A stretch of DNA of 64,000 nt from Hyaloscypha bicolor E (GCF_002865645.1 NW_020194620.1:1371353-1435352), one strand, 5' to 3'. Positions 45,823 to 60,029 are shown, numbered from the stretch's first letter. Notes: generated by a model not told the origin, from the letters alone. Numbers and translations: made by a program.

Positions 45823-48800
45823 TTCTTCTATTTTCGAAATAGTTAGATATGAATCTTAATATTTAATATATATATTAATATAGCTAAAATATCTGAGAGC
45901 TATTTTTATAAGAAGAATTATAAGGGTATTTCAAATAATTAAGTACTAAAATTACTTAAACAAGTATTTAAGACTATATAATTATTAGATAATAGCTCAA
46001 ATATAATTAAAGAGTAAATAATTACTTCTTTTAGTATACTTTTAGTATATAAAAAGAATATATATTCTTGTTTTAGTTTCTAAAAAATAAATAAATTCTT
46101 CTAATAAAAAGAAATATTTACTAAAACTTAAAATCCCTAGTTTTCTAGCTATTATACTAATAGAAATATTTAATTCTGCTATTTTAATATATTAGGTAAT
46201 TTAAATAATAGTACTATAAGCTTTATATATACTAAGATTTGCCTAGACTTTATTTATATACTATAAGAAAATAATATTACAGAAATTAATAAAACTAAAG
46301 CCTAATCTGAACTATAAGATTATAATTATAATAATAATTCCCGAGTTTATAGCCTAATTCCCGAGATTATAGCTTTTAAATATTACGGGAAATATTACGG
46401 GAATAATACAGGAAATAATAATAAAGCTTTTTATTATATTATATTTATTAATAATAGTATTTTCTATTAATATAAAAGCTAGATCCTAAACTTTCTAGTT
46501 TTTAGATTATGGAAAACCTAATTAGAGAACCTTCTTTAAACCTATAGCTTACCTAATAATAATTAGGTTATATAATATTATATATATAATATTATCTAAA
46601 CCTATTATTTCCTAATATTAGCCAGATTATATAATATTATATATATAGAATTATACTTTAAAGATCTAATTAGTTTATTAATTATAGGTATCTAATAAAA
46701 ATCCTATATAAGATTAAAGCCTTAGAATAAAATATTATAAATAAAATAGATTCTATAGTAGTAAACCTAGTATAGAACTAATTTTGGCCTAAAGAAATAC
46801 TTAATAGATAGTAATTCAGAAGAAAATCCAGTGGCTAGGCAAATTTAATAGTAAATCTAGTAGTAAATCAAGTTAAAATCAAGTTAAAATTAAGTTAAAA
46901 TTAATAAATCTAGTAGCTATATTTGACTATAGCTATATTATAGCTAGGTAAATAGTACAGAATATAGTTATATAGCTTTTATAGCTTACTAAATCCTGGT
47001 ACTAGAATAGCTTTAGCTCTAGCTAGAATACTAAAACATTAAATTATTAAAATATAAGGGAATTCTATTAAAAAATCTATTTAGATAAATAGCTTACTAG
47101 TTAGTAAAGCCTAATTTCTTAGTTTAGGTTAACTATTTCTTCTCAAATTCGAAGACATTTTTCTTCTTATATTTATTAAAATATATCTAATAAAAGAATT
47201 TAGTAAAGACTCAATTATTTTCTAGATCTTATTAACTAATTAGTAATTTTAATATATTCCGAATATATTTAGTTATAATATAGCCTATAGCTATAGAATT
47301 AAAATATAATTATAACTTAATTAGAAAGACTTTTTTAATATTTTTAATAAGGCTTTCTAACTAGTTTCATATAGTTTCTTACTTAGAATATAATAATAAT
47401 AATTCTAAAAGAGTCGGATATTACTAGTAAATATATTATAAAAGATCAAATATCTAAATATCTATTTCTCTTATATTATTATTTAATAGAATTCATATAG
47501 TCTATTATAGATTTTTATATTCTAAAAGGGCCTTTTTAATATTAAAATAGTTAGTATTTAAGATAGCCTTTTTATAGAACCTAAATAATTATTAGCTAAT
47601 AATTCTTTTAATAAAATACTAATAGTTTTAATATATAAAAGTATAGAAAAGAAAAGAAAAGAAAATACTAAAGTTATATAAATACTAAGATCTTAAGTAG
47701 AATTATATATTACTAGGCCTTTTAATTTCAAATCCCCCTATTTATATAGGAAAATATAAATAATTTATAGAAAACATATAATAATAGGCCTTAAAATAAA
47801 AAGAAACTAATAAAATTAAGTTATAAGAATATAAATATAAACTAAATAGTAGCTATTACTAAAGTATAATATAGATTTAGTAAAAAGCAAAGTATTAAAA
47901 TACGTGAAATATTAATATATCTCCCAAAAATACTATAATAAAATAAATATAATAATTTACTAATACTTATTCTCTTTTATTAAGATATTATAGATACTAG
48001 AAAGCCTATATTTCTCTATAATCTAGATATAATAAAGTCTTATATAAATATTTAATTACTTAATATTATTAAGATACTAAGCTTATTATTACTTTAAACT
48101 ATTTTTCTTATCTATAACCTGAATTCTAGACTTTATAGGCTTCTTAAAAAAGGGCTCTAAAGCTGGGGTATTAGGCCTAGAGCCTATAGAACTAGGTAAG
48201 GCAGTTTCTAATAAAATATTACTATTCTTCTAATAGACTTTTTTAATATATATAGTAGTATATTTATATAGCTACTAGTATTTATTTCTGGCCTTAAAAA
48301 CTATATTATTAAGTTCTTGTCTATTTTTCTTATTAATCTCAGCTTTTATTAATATAGTATTACTTTTAATAATCTTTATAAAGGTACTAATAATAAACTT
48401 TAAAGAATTATTTTATTTCTACTAAATAACTAATAAAAATTTAGACTTAATATAACTAGTCTATAGCTATTTTCGTAATAGAACTAGTATAACTATAGAC
48501 TATCTAGTATACTTTAATAAGAAATATAACCCTAAATAGTATATTAGTAAAGAAAGTTATTACTAGCTAGAAAAGAAAAGAAATTTTCTAAGTATTATAT
48601 AATATTCTTAAAGCTTCTTTTTTATAAGAAAAGTATTTTTAAGAAATTAGTATATAAGTTAGAATAAATCCTAATATTTCAAATAAGCTAGATCTAATAG
48701 CCAAATACTAATAATATTAAGAGCTAGTATAATACTAGCTAAGGCTAGTATAATATTCAGACCCTATTTACTATTATATTTCTTTTTCTTTAAGCCTTTT

Positions 48801-49107
48801 CTAGTAGGTAAACTATTTATAAATTCTTTTATCTTTTAAACTAGAAAGTAATATTAACTATTTTTATATATATTATAGGCCAAATTCCCTCTTTTAGAAT
48901 TCCTAATAAAATAGAAATAATAGTTTAAATTTGATTTAATGCCTTTAATACCGGTATTAAATAGCTATTAAATTATATCTCTAATAAAATAAAAACAAAA
49001 AATAGCCAGAAAAATATCTTTATTATTAATAGTTATATTAATGCCCTTATTTAAATATTATAATTCCCAGATATCTGGTATCTGAGATACTTTACTAGAT
49101 ACTAGAT

Positions 49108-49330
49108 GTTTTCTAGATATATATAATATAGCTACCTTACTAGGGAAATATATTTGAAATATACTAGAGATATTTAGAAAGCTAAGCTCCTTCGGGACTA
49201 GTATACTATAGGGTATATATACTCTCTCTTAGCCTCCTATATTCTAGTTCTCTCTTCCTTAGCTTTAAATCGTCTTTATAAGGGACCTTCTATCTTACTT
49301 TCTAAGCCCTAAATATCGTATTCATAATAC
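49108..49330 (+). promoter_or_regulatory. LTR-like segment with TATA and CT-rich start
   Basis: A short stretch of higher complexity opens with tgttttctagatatatat and contains gggtatatatactctctctt followed by agcctcctatattctagttc, then ends near tattcataatac. TATA plus CT-rich leader and TG start resemble a fungal LTR. No second copy or target duplication was found in the window. Confidence 0.35.
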
Positions 49331-50577
49331 CTACTAAGAATCTTAGTAAAGCTAGAGCTTTAATAACTTTATTAAAATTTGAGCTATAGAGTCTAAAAGT
49401 AATTAAGAAAACATTTACTTAATAAAAGTACTTCTTTATACTAAGTCTAACTAGAATAATATAAATACCTATAAGGGTCTTATAGCTATTTTAGTAGATC
49501 CCGAATCTATTAATAAAAATAAGTAATAAAACTGAAATATATCTAGTATCTAATATAATAGAGTTCTATTTTTCGAAATGCTTTTTACTAAATTACTTGA
49601 GCTCTAGTTCTTCTTATAGCAGATAATTCTAATATAGAAATAAAAAGAATAATTCCTTAAGCTTTTTAATATTCTTATATTAGATTATATATCTAATAAA
49701 TAGATATTCTAGTAGCTTAGAAGCTAGTAAAGGCTTTAGTAATTTATTATTCTCAGAATTCTGGAATTTGGCTAGATTAAAGCCGGATTTATAATCTAAT
49801 TTAATTCTAGCCAAATATAAATAAATACAAGATTTAAAGATATATATAATTCTATCTCAAGCTAGAATAAGCTTATTTTCTTTTATAAAAGGATTTACTA
49901 TACTAAACTCTTCTAGGAAATTAATATAACTAAAGTATTATTAGATTATTAAGGTTATCTAACTGGAGTTTTCTGCTTTAGAATATATATCTTAACTTAT
50001 AGTAAGAATTCGGCTAATATACTTATTATTTATATTCTTTTTTAATATATGAAATAGAATAAATTTAGAAAAGAAAATAGGTATTCTATTTAAATAATAA
50101 ATATAAATATCTAATATAATATAAGTAGAAGATATCTAAATAAAAAAATACTATAATTCTATAGAATTATTTATCTATTTACTAAGTTCCTAATAAATCT
50201 TATTACTTATATCTGAGAATAAAATAAACTTAAATAAATATTTTATATTAAAAAAGTAGAGATTCTTAGTTATATTATTAGCTTTATTTTTCTGTTTCTA
50301 AAAAGCTATAGTAGTTGAGAGCTTGGCTACTTTAAGAATAATTAGCTTAATATATATATCTAATAATAGTATTTATCTAGTAATACGGTTTTTAAGAGTC
50401 CCTAATAAGTAAGGCAAGTTATTAAGTTATAGAACTGGTTTTCTCACTTTTTTCCGGTTTTTTACTTCCCTTACTTTTATACCTATACTTTACCCACCTT
50501 TAGAACTCACTTAATACATCCCAGCCCTTTGGCCCCAGGCTCTAGAATCTATTATAAGTAGAGCTAGAATAGGCTAA

Positions 50578-52191
50578 ATAGCCCCTCCTGACCCCCCGGG
50601 CTCTAGCCCCCCTCTCATTAACTTTCAAGAGCTCGGAGAGCTTCCAGAGGGCCCTAGCGAGAAGCTAGAGCTACCTACTAGTATACTACTAGCTCCTTTC
50701 GTACCAGGTGGCTAGTATAGCTTTAATTTAACTACTAATTCAATTTCCTTAGACGAACTCGCAGTCCCTTTTTCTTAGCCTAATTCGGCTAGTGCGGCTT
50801 GACTGAGCCGCATCCAGAACGGGCTAAAGCGTGGCCCTAGCTCTAGTAATATTAATAAGGAATACCAAAACTATAGAAACTACTACTAGTACTAGAATCA
50901 AGCTTTAAATAAAGCTAAATTACTAATTTATTAAGCCCTGGACTTAATAGTTAAAGCTATTATAATTACTATATTATATAACTAGTAATCTCGATTACTA
51001 GATCTAGTAGAAATCTTTAGGAAATATACAGAATTCGGCCGCATTTAATATACTAATACTTTACTAGCTTCTCAGGTAGTAAATCTCGAAAATACTACTA
51101 AACGGATTAAAATTCAGTTAAGAACTCAAGCCAAACTAGCTACTCAAGCTAAAATTACCTCCGAAAAGCCTATTTGGGCTAAAATTGCTACTTAAGAACT
51201 ACTATACTCGGAAAAGAACTAGACTATAGTATTATATACTAAGTTCAAAAATCAGGGAGAAAAAGGCCCTAGTATACTTACTAGTAGTAATAGTACTCGT
51301 AATACTAATAAATTACTTAGTACCCGTAATATTAGTAGTTCTAATACTTGTAATACTAGCTCGAAATCTATAGCCCTCTTTAGGAAAAGCACTTTCCTAC
51401 TAGCTTATATAAAGCAGGCTAGCTCGTTCTTTACTATTTCTACTTATAATATACTTAATACTACTTTCTATTTTAAGGGAATTAAGAAACTAGTAATCTT
51501 TATAGTTTCTCTTTTCTTAAAGAATAATATTATAGTTAATACTATTCCCGAATTTAACTCTGACTTTCTAGTTCAAAATCAAGCTATTATAAAGGAAGTA
51601 CTTCCCTTAGTTATAAGTATATAAAAAGAAGAACCTTAGTATAAAGTTATTATTTATAGTTTACCTATTTATAAATTTAATATACCTAAAAAAATAAACT
51701 TAGTTCTAGAAGAAATCAAGACCTTTAATAAGGGTCTAGAGCCTATTAGATAGCCCTATTAGGCTACTTCTAAGAAAAAGAAAGACTCAGGCCTCTAGCA
51801 AGCTAGTTTAGTAATAGTAGTATTTCCTACCGAGATTTAAGCTAATAAAGCTATTAAAAATAGATTTCTTATAGCCGGGATTTCTACTAAAGTAATAAAA
51901 TACTATATTATCTCTAGTATTATATAATATACTAGATATATAGAATATAGGCACTTAGATTCTATATATAAAAAAGAACCTAAATACTTACTATATAGTA
52001 AGAGTTATATAACTGAGAACTATTTTTGCTCTATTTATAAAAAGAAAAGTAAAAAATACTCTTATATAACTACTAAATACTCTAATTACTTAAGTACTAC
52101 TTACTTAGCTAGTTCTAAGCTATATAAGATTTACTTAGCTATTAAAAAAGCTACTATTATTATAATTCCTACTATTATTATTAATAAGTAG
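50578..52191 (+). pseudogene. LINE ORF1, copy D
   Basis: 538 codons in one frame from ATA (formerly ATG) in context gctaaATAGCCCCTCC to TAG at 52189-52191. Same Pro-rich start, spacer and zinc-knuckle end as copy B (CSIYKKKSKKY with Cys-to-Tyr changes). Overlaps the ORF2 start. Confidence 0.82.
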
Positions 52192-55100
52192 CTATATTAA
52201 AGTACTATAAGTTAATATGAATTATAATAGCTCTATTACTAAAAATGTCTTATAAATAGCTATAGAACTAGATATTAAAATTCTAGTAATTCAAGAGCTT
52301 TAGATAATAGTAGGAAATAATAATTAGAAATATTATTCTATTATATACTCTAGCTATTTCTAAATACTTCCGAATTATAATACTCTAAGGCCTAGAATCT
52401 TATTTTATATAGCTCGCAAACTATAAGCTAGTCTAGCCTCAAACTTATTAAGTAATTCTAATTACTTAATTATAGACTTAAGTCTAAATATATTAAAAAT
52501 ATAGCTAATTAATTTCTATAATATAATTTACTCAGAAGACTCTAATAATATATTAACTATATTAAGAGAGGATATTTTATCTATTATTTTCTATAATAGC
52601 TCTTTATTACTAGATAATTTTAATATATATTATTCTTAATAGGATTTCCTTAAATCTTAAAATAGTTATATAGTTTATTTAATTAGCTATATAGAGAACT
52701 ACTCTCTAAGGCTATTAAACAAACTAGAGAAAGATATCTTTTATAAATCTAATATATTTATTCTTTCCGTATTAGACTTAAGTTTTACTACTAGTAGAAT
52801 AGTAACTAAGATTAAGAACTAGTAAGTACTTTTAGACTTAGATTCTAATTACTTTAGGGTACTATTTATTATTAGTAAGTCGACTTATAGCTCTAGTTCT
52901 AATCTAGTCAGATTTAATACTAAGAAAGCGAACTGGGCTAAATTTATAAGCTATCTTATTAATAGCCTTAATAATATATCCTTTTTACTTAATAATATAA
53001 ATCAAGAACTAGATCTATTAATAGAAGACTTTATAAATAGAATAATAGAAGTAGCTAGTAATAGTATTCCAAAATCTACTACTAGTTCTTATTCTAAACC
53101 CTAGTAGAATAAGGACTTAAAGACTTTATATAAATTAATACTATATTATAGCTATAAGTTTAAAGCCTTAGAATATACTCTCTATAAATAAGAACTCTAA
53201 AATATAAAAAAACACCTATTTTAATACTATTAAAAGTACTAAGCTAGTATACTAGAATAAGTTCTTAGAGAATAAAGACTTCTAGTTAATTTATAAAGCT
53301 ATAAAATATACTAAAAACATTATATATTAACTTATATCTAGTATTTTAGATAATAATTCTTATAAGCTAAAATCGACTTTTTAAAAGAAATATAATATCT
53401 TTAAAACTATGCTTTTTTTACTACTTCCTATAGCTAAATCTATTAGTCTAATAAACTATAGACCTAGCTTAAAGTAGGACTGGCTTATTTTATCTAAAAT
53501 AGAGCTAGAACTAGTATATACTTCTAAGATAAAAGAGAAAATCCCAGAACTAGACTTAATTACTTAAAAGATTATAGTTTATACTTATAGAGCTATTTCA
53601 GATGTTTTTTATAGGCTATATTCCTTATTTATTAATAAGAGATACTACCCTAAAGTCTAGAAATAAGCTACTAGCTTTATTCTAAAGAAATTAGAGAAAC
53701 TAAACTATTTCCTACCTAAAGTATATCAAGTTATTTCCTTATTTAATTACTTAGGGAAGGTTTCTAAAAGAATACTAGCTAGGCGACTTAGCTATTTAGC
53801 TGAAACTAGTAACTTATTATACTACTCCCAAATGGGCAGTAGGCTTTACAAGTCAGCTATAGATACTGCTTTACTATTACAAAATAAAATAGAAGCTAAT
53901 AAGTCCTATAAGCTAAAAACTAGTACTCTCTTTCTAGATATTAAAGGCGCCTTTAATTATATATTCAAGAATAGGCTATTATAGATTATAATTAGTTTAC
54001 TACTACTTACTAGCCTTATTTTATAGGTATTATTATTTCTAGATAATCGAGTATTAAAACTAGCTTTTAATAATAGTATTAAAGTATTTAGGTCTATATT
54101 TATTAGTATTTTATAAGGTAGCCCTATATTTCCTATATTATTCCTTATCTATATCCGAGACTTATTTAAGTTAGTAAATATTAAATTCAGATTCTATTTA
54201 GATAATATATCCCTTATTACTAGCTTTAAAAGTCTAAAGAAAAATATTAAGATTCTAGAAAAAGAAATAAAGGATATAGTTAATCTAGGAAAAAAGAATA
54301 TTATTAGCTTTAATATAAATAAAACTAAGCTTATTTATTTTAATAACTCTAAAAATAAGCCTAGTCTAAAACTACCTAATAGGGAACTAGTTTCCTCTAG
54401 TAAAGTAGTTAAATAGCTAGGGATTTATTTTAATAAAAACCTCAGATTTAAGAAATATATAGCCTATAGGGCTTCTAAAGCAAAACAAGCCTTTTATAGG
54501 ATATAGAGACTTATAAATATATTATATAGTTTATTTCTTTTTATAATTAGATAGCTATATTTAGCCTATATTACTAGTATAATAAACTATAGTTCTATAC
54601 TATAATAAAAGACTAAAAATAAAGCTCAGATTCGGCTTTTATAAGCTATTTAAAACCTAGCCTTAAGGAAAACTTTAAAAGTATTTAAAACTACTTCTAT
54701 TATTCCTATAAAGATTAAATTAGCTTTAGTTTTACTTATTATAAGGCTAAACTATAATTAATATTAATATGCCTTCCAAATCCTTAAACTAAGTCTAAAA
54801 TACCTTATTAGACTAGAGTTCGAAAAGTTCTTCTAAAGATCTAGGGATTTAGAAATAATAAAATCTAATATAGACTTTATTTATAATCTAAATACTAATC
54901 TAAAGTGAGATTACTTAACTAAAAAGTCTCAAATAGAAACTATAGTGAATTCTATTAGTAATCTAGTAAACCCTAGGAATCTAGAAACTATAAGACACTT
55001 TTACTTTACTTCCTGAAATAGAGAAGTGCCTTATAAAATTACTATATTAAAATAACTAAAGAAAGAGACTATTATATTATATAATTTCTACTTAAAAACT

Positions 55101-56180
55101 TTATATAATAATAGCTCTATATTATCTATATATATAAATGAATCTCAAACTAAAAAAGGAATTAAAGTAGGCCTAGAGCTTATAGTTTATAGTTACGAAA
55201 CTTCTTATATTCCGGTTATAGCTAAATATAGAGAAAGCCAGAATATAGAAGCTAGTATTATAGTCTATAATAGAGAACTAGAAAGTATAACTAGAGCTAT
55301 TAAGTATACTAGTAGTAAAGTAAAGAGAGGAGAGCTTTTTAATATTTATATAAATAACTAAGCTAGTTTACTAAGATTAAAAACTCCTTCTAATAAGCCT
55401 AGTTAAAGTTAATAGATTAGAGCTATATTAGTTACTAAGGCCCTTAAAGCTAAAGAAGCTAATATAGAACTAGTTTGGGTTTCAGGGCATATAAATATAA
55501 TAGGAAATAAAGAAGCAGATATACTAGCTAAGCTAGGTACTACTTCTCCTATATTAGAACCTGAATTAGTAAAAACCTTCTTTACTTTTCTAGGAATTGA
55601 GATTAATAAAGTTAAGAAACTAGAGTATAGACTACTTTTAGAATCTTATATTAAACCGAAAACTTAGCTAGAATTATATAGTAATATATATCTATAGAAA
55701 GTATCCAGAAAAATAAACCTATTTATAGGAATATTTAGGCCTATAGCTAGTACCTTCTTCTAGCTAAAGCTAGGCTACGGATATTTAAAGTTCTATTTAT
55801 ATAGGCTCAAAATAATATCTAATAATAAATACAAATATAGCAAAACTAAGAATATAAAGTACCTCCTTTTATATTATATATTATATAGAGAGAAACGTTT
55901 TAGACTATTTAGTCTATTTAAAGAAAGCTTGAAAGCTAGTACTTTTAACCTATAATTACTATTATATACAGAAATTGGGATATTAAATATACTAGTATTC
56001 TTAAAAGAAACTAGTATATATATAAGAAAATGGTATATTAAGTAAAGTATAGAAGTAGAGGAAATAGAAGTAGTAGAAATAGGGGAAGAAATAGGAGAGG
56101 AAATAGGGGAGGAAATAGGGGAGGAAATAGGAGAGGAAATAAGAGAGGAAATAGGAGAGGAAATAGGAGAAAGGAAATAG
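52184..56180 (+). pseudogene. LINE ORF2 (EN-RT-RNase H), copy D
   Basis: Starts at ATA 52184. The endonuclease has VLVIQE and LLLDNFN (G to D/N changes). RT segments read FLDIKGAFNYIFKNRLL near 53935-53980, then GSPIFPILFLIYIRDLF, then FRFYLDNISLITS with YLDN in place of YVDD. RNase H reads IYINESQTKKGIKVGLEL, YNRELESITRAIKY, and WVSGHINIIGNKEADILAK near 55480-55530. The tail is an EEIG repeat from gaggaaataggg units (56090-56240). The total length is not a multiple of three, so at least one indel is present along with many stops. Confidence 0.85.
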
Positions 56181-56250
56181 GAGAGGAAATAGGAGAGGAA
56201 ATAGGAGAAAGGAAATAGGAAAAAAGAGAAAAGAGAAATAGGAAATAGGA
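56060..56250 (+). repeat. Purine-rich minisatellite in LINE copy D 3' end
   Basis: Repeats of ggaaataggagagga and close variants, largely in the ORF2 frame (Glu-Glu-Ile-Gly) and continuing past the stop. The same position in copy B is a GTAGAA repeat. Confidence 0.85.
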
Positions 56251-56450
56251 AAGAATTTGTAATTTATACTTATTTTTATTATTTCCTTAAGTTTTTATTC
56301 CAGAAATATATCCCCAACTATTTATTATACCTATATTAGAATTTGGGCCTGTATATTAGCTACTAAGACACATACTAGCTTAGCTAGCCGTACTATATAG
56401 TTCTAAACTAATAAAGTATATTAAAAGAAGAAAAAAAAAGGAAAAAAAAT

Positions 56451-58300
56451 ACTTAGAAAATAAGGCTAGTAAGTAGTAATAAACTAATTATAATCTATAA
56501 TAGCCTATTCTTAAATATATAATTAAAGATGCCTTTAATATCTAGAAAAAGAATACTAGTTTTTAGCTTATAGGACTTATTAGCTTCTATTTTATTTTAT
56601 AATAATAAAGTAATATTAATAGCTAACTTATAGAGCCTACTTTCTATTTAGAAGTAATATAATAAGTTACTAGTCTCGGCTAAATAACTAAGTTATCTAG
56701 CTAGTATTTTCTTAGAAACCTTTCCTAAGTAATTAAGTAAGAAAATAACTCGATATATTTTAGATAGGAAATAGTTTAGTTTCCCTAATTTCTTTAGAAT
56801 AAAGCTAGTAGCTTATTTCCAGACTTTAGAGTAATATTTCTTATTAATAAATAAGGAATATAGCCTATAAAAGATATCTAAAGAAGCTCTATAAGTATAA
56901 ACTATAATCTCTTAAATAACTAAGTCTAGTTCTGGGGTTTTCTCCTTTATCTTAGAAATATAGGCTTATTCTAGCTTTATTTTAGATAAAATAAACCAGT
57001 TCTATTTTAAGCTAGGCCTATAGTTTATTAAACTAGTAGGTTTAATAATAGGGGATAGTAAGAAAAGTATAGTTCTAAAGATATTATATTTCTCTTAGAA
57101 AGTTAATTTAAGCTTATTAGAGTTATTATCTAAGGTACTAGAGATAAATTAATATATAGTATCTTTAGTATATTTTATAGCTTTAAAAATCGACCGGAAG
57201 TCTTTATTCTCTAAGAACTTATTCTAGTATACTAGCTTAGTACTCTTAATAGTATTAAAATAAGTGTTTTTTATATTTTAGAGTTCTTATTTATAGAGAG
57301 TATATTCTAAAGCTTTAGACTTATAGCTATAATATAGTATTAATTTATATAAGGTCTTTAAGTTCTCATTTTACTAGGATTTAGAATACGAACTAGTAAT
57401 AGATTTTGAAATACTATTACTAGCTATTTCTACTATTCTATTAGTAAAATCTTCTACTAATAGATCTAGTTTATAGTTTCCAGATATACTAGTAAGTAGA
57501 AAAGGTATATTCTTAAGGCTATTAATAAGATAGCTTGTAAATTTAGCCCAGTCCGCTTTCTTAGTATTAAATCTAACTGAATTAGAACTAGAGTTATAAG
57601 TCGACTTACTAATAATAAATAGTACCCCGAAGTAATTAGAATCTAAGTCTAAAAGTACTTACTAGTTCTTAATCTTAGTTACTATTCTACTAGTAATAAA
57701 ACTTAAGTCTAATATAGAAGAAATAAATATATTAGGTCTATAGAAAGTATTTTTCCCTGGTTTATTTAATAGCCTTAGAGAATAATTCTCTATATAGCTA
57801 ATTAAATAAACTATATAACTATTTTAAGGTTTAAGGGAATTCTACTAAGAATAATATATATTAAAATCACCTAGTAATAAAGAGCTATTATAGAGAGTAA
57901 TAAGTAAAATATTCTCTCTTAATATAATTAATATATTATTAGGGTTTTCTGGGTAAATTATATTATAGAAATTAATTAGCTGCATTTTTAGTATATCTAG
58001 ACTTAAGTTTATAATTAAGTAATTAGAATTACTTAGTAAGTTTGAGGCTAGACTAGCTTATAGTTTGCGAGCTATATAAAATAGGGTTCTAGGCCTCAGG
58101 ATATTATAATTCGGGAGTATTTAGAAATAGCTAGAGTATATAATGAAATAATATTCCCGATTATTATTTCCTGCTATTATCTAAAGCTTCTAAATTACTA
58201 GAACTTTAATATCTAGTTTTATAGCTATTTGCAAGACATTTTTAGTAGTAGAGCTATTATAATTCATATTAACTTATAGTACTTTAATATAGCTACTTAT
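56451..58300 (-). pseudogene. LINE ORF2, N-terminal part, copy E
   Basis: From ATA at 58300 through the AP endonuclease to the early RT region (counterpart of copy B down to about 36310). RT catalytic box, RNase H and acidic tail are missing. Stops as in other copies. Confidence 0.8.
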
Positions 58301-59871
58301 TAATAGTAATAATAGGAATTATAATAGTAGTAGCTTTTTTAATTACTAAATAAACCTTATATAGCTTAGAACTAGCTAAATAAGTAATACTTAAGTAATT
58401 AGAATATTTAGTAGTTATATAAGGGCATTTTTTATTCTTTTTCTTATAAATAGAGCAAAAATAGTTCTTAGTTATATAATTCTTACTATATAGTAAATAC
58501 TTAGATTTCTTTTTATAAATAGAATCTAAGTGCCCGTATTCTATATATCTAATATATTATATAATACTAGAAATAATATAGTATTTTACTATTTTAGTAG
58601 AAATCCCGGCTATAAGAAGTCTATTTTTAATAGCTCTATTAGTTTAAATCTCGGTAGGAAATACTACTATTACTAAACCGGCTTACTAGAGGCCTGAGTC
58701 TCTTTTTTTCTTTAAAGTAGCCTAATAGGGCTAGCTAATAGGCTCTAGTTCCTTATTAAAAGTCTTGATTTCTTCTAGAACTAAGTCTATTTCTTCGGGT
58801 ATATTAAACTCACAAATAAATAGACTATAAATAATAACTTTATATTAAAGTTCTTCTTTTTATATACTTATAACTAAGGGAAGTACTTCCTTTATAATAG
58901 CTTAATTTTGAACCAGAAAGTTAGAGTTAAATTCGGGAGTAGTATTAACTATAATATTACTTTTTAAGGAAAGAGAAACTATAGAGATTACTAGTTCCTT
59001 AATTCCCTTAGAGCAGAAAGTAGTATTAAGTAAATTATAAATAGAAATATTAAAGAATAAGCTAGCCTATTCTATATAAGCTAGTAGGAAGGTGCTTTTC
59101 CTAAAGAGGGCTATAGATTTCGAGCTAGTATTACAAGTACTAGAACTACTAGTATTACGGGTACTACTACTATTAGTAAGTATATTAGAGCCTTTTACTT
59201 CCTGATTTTTGGACTTAGTATATAATATTATAGTCTAGTTCTTAAATAGCGATTTTAGCCCAAATAGGCTTTTCAGAGGTAGTTTTAGCTTAGGTGGCTA
59301 GTTTGGCTTGAGTTCTTAACTAAATTTTGATCTATTTAGTAGTATTTTCGAGATTTGCTATCTGGGAGGCTAATAAAGTACTAGTATAGCGAATACAGCC
59401 GAATTTAGTATATTCTCTAAAGATTTCTACTAAATCTAGTAGTTGAGATTACTAGTTATATAATAGAATAATAGTAATAGCTTTAACTATTAAATCCCGG
59501 GCTTAATGAATTAGTAATTTAGCTTTATTTAAAGCTTAATTCTAATATTAGTAGTAGTTTCCGTAGTTTTAGTATTTCTTATTAATATTACTATTAATAT
59601 TACTAGAGCTAGGGTTATACTTTAGCCCGTTCTAGAGGCGGCTCAGTCGAGCTATACTAGCCGAATTAGGCTAAGGGAAAGGGGCTGCGAGTTCGTCTGA
59701 AGAGATGGGATTTATAGCTAAATCAAATGCGAATTGAGCTCCCTGGCTAAACCGAGCTAGTAGGGAGCTAGTAGGTAGGTCTAGCTATTTGCTAGGGCTC
59801 TCTGGAAGCTCTCCGAGCTCTTAAAAGTCAATGGGAGGGGGGCTAGAGCCCGGGGGGTCAGGGGGGGCCAT
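58293..59871 (-). pseudogene. LINE ORF1, copy E
   Basis: Starts with a conserved ATG at 59871-59869 in the same GC-rich leader (gggggggccat on the plus strand) and ends at the TAG overlapping ORF2. Its length is not a multiple of three, so one or more small indels exist besides the RIP stops. Confidence 0.8.
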
Positions 59872-59999
59872 TTAGCCTATTCTAGCTCTACTTATAATAG
59901 GTTCTAGAGCCTGGGGCCAAAGGGCTGGGGTGTATTGAGTGAGTTCTAAAGGTGGGTAAAGTATGGGTATGAAAGTAAGAGAGGTAAAAAACCAGGGAA

Positions 60000-60029
<30 letters not shown>
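60000..60029. repeat. TA dinucleotide microsatellite
   Basis: About 14 uninterrupted TA units between the 5' end of LINE copy E and the start of gypsy copy 2 similarity. Could have served as an insertion target or have expanded after RIP produced TA-rich text. Confidence 0.9.

Larger units (their letters stand above)
45050..50435. other. RIP-saturated AT-rich tract; LTR-like stretch near its right part
   Basis: Nearly all TA-rich with stops in every frame. Minus-strand frame fragments near 48.4-48.1 kb (KARNKYQQLYKYTTIYIKK, ALPSSIGSRPNTPALEP) look like a gag-type low-complexity protein but are not diagnostic. A 22-bp tandem repeat and an LTR-like segment are listed separately. I could not find gypsy RT here although gypsy copy 2 lies to the right of the LINE pair. 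Confidence 0.45.
50436..56450 (+). mobile_element. Tad-like LINE, full-length plus-strand copy (copy D)
   Basis: Same family as copy B, reading rightward: leader from about 50436 (aactggttttctcac), ORF1 50578-52191, ORF2 52184 to about 56180, and a 3' end with actaataaagtatatt then an A-rich tail (gaagaaaaaaaaaggaaaaaaaa) ending near 56450. Moderately RIPed: for example its leader has tatacctatactttaccc where copy B has cacacccacacttcaccc, a direct view of CA-to-TA change. No convincing target duplication found. Confidence 0.9.
56451..59997 (-). mobile_element. Tad-like LINE, 3'-lacking minus-strand copy (copy E)
   Basis: Complete 5' leader (near 59990), ORF1 and the endonuclease plus early RT of ORF2. 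It then stops abruptly at 56451, immediately beyond the tail of copy D. It corresponds to copy B 39900-36310. LINEs are normally truncated at the 5' side, so loss of the 3' half points to deletion or recombination at the D/E junction, not to abortive reverse transcription. Confidence 0.88.

Noticed and set aside
56451..59997. Twin-priming inversion of copy D
   Set aside because: Twin priming places the inverted 5' piece upstream of the 3' piece; here the inverted copy lies beyond the poly(A) tail and has its own full 5' leader.
60000..60029. TA repeat as an origin or centromere motif
   Set aside because: A simple microsatellite at an element junction; nothing else supports a function.
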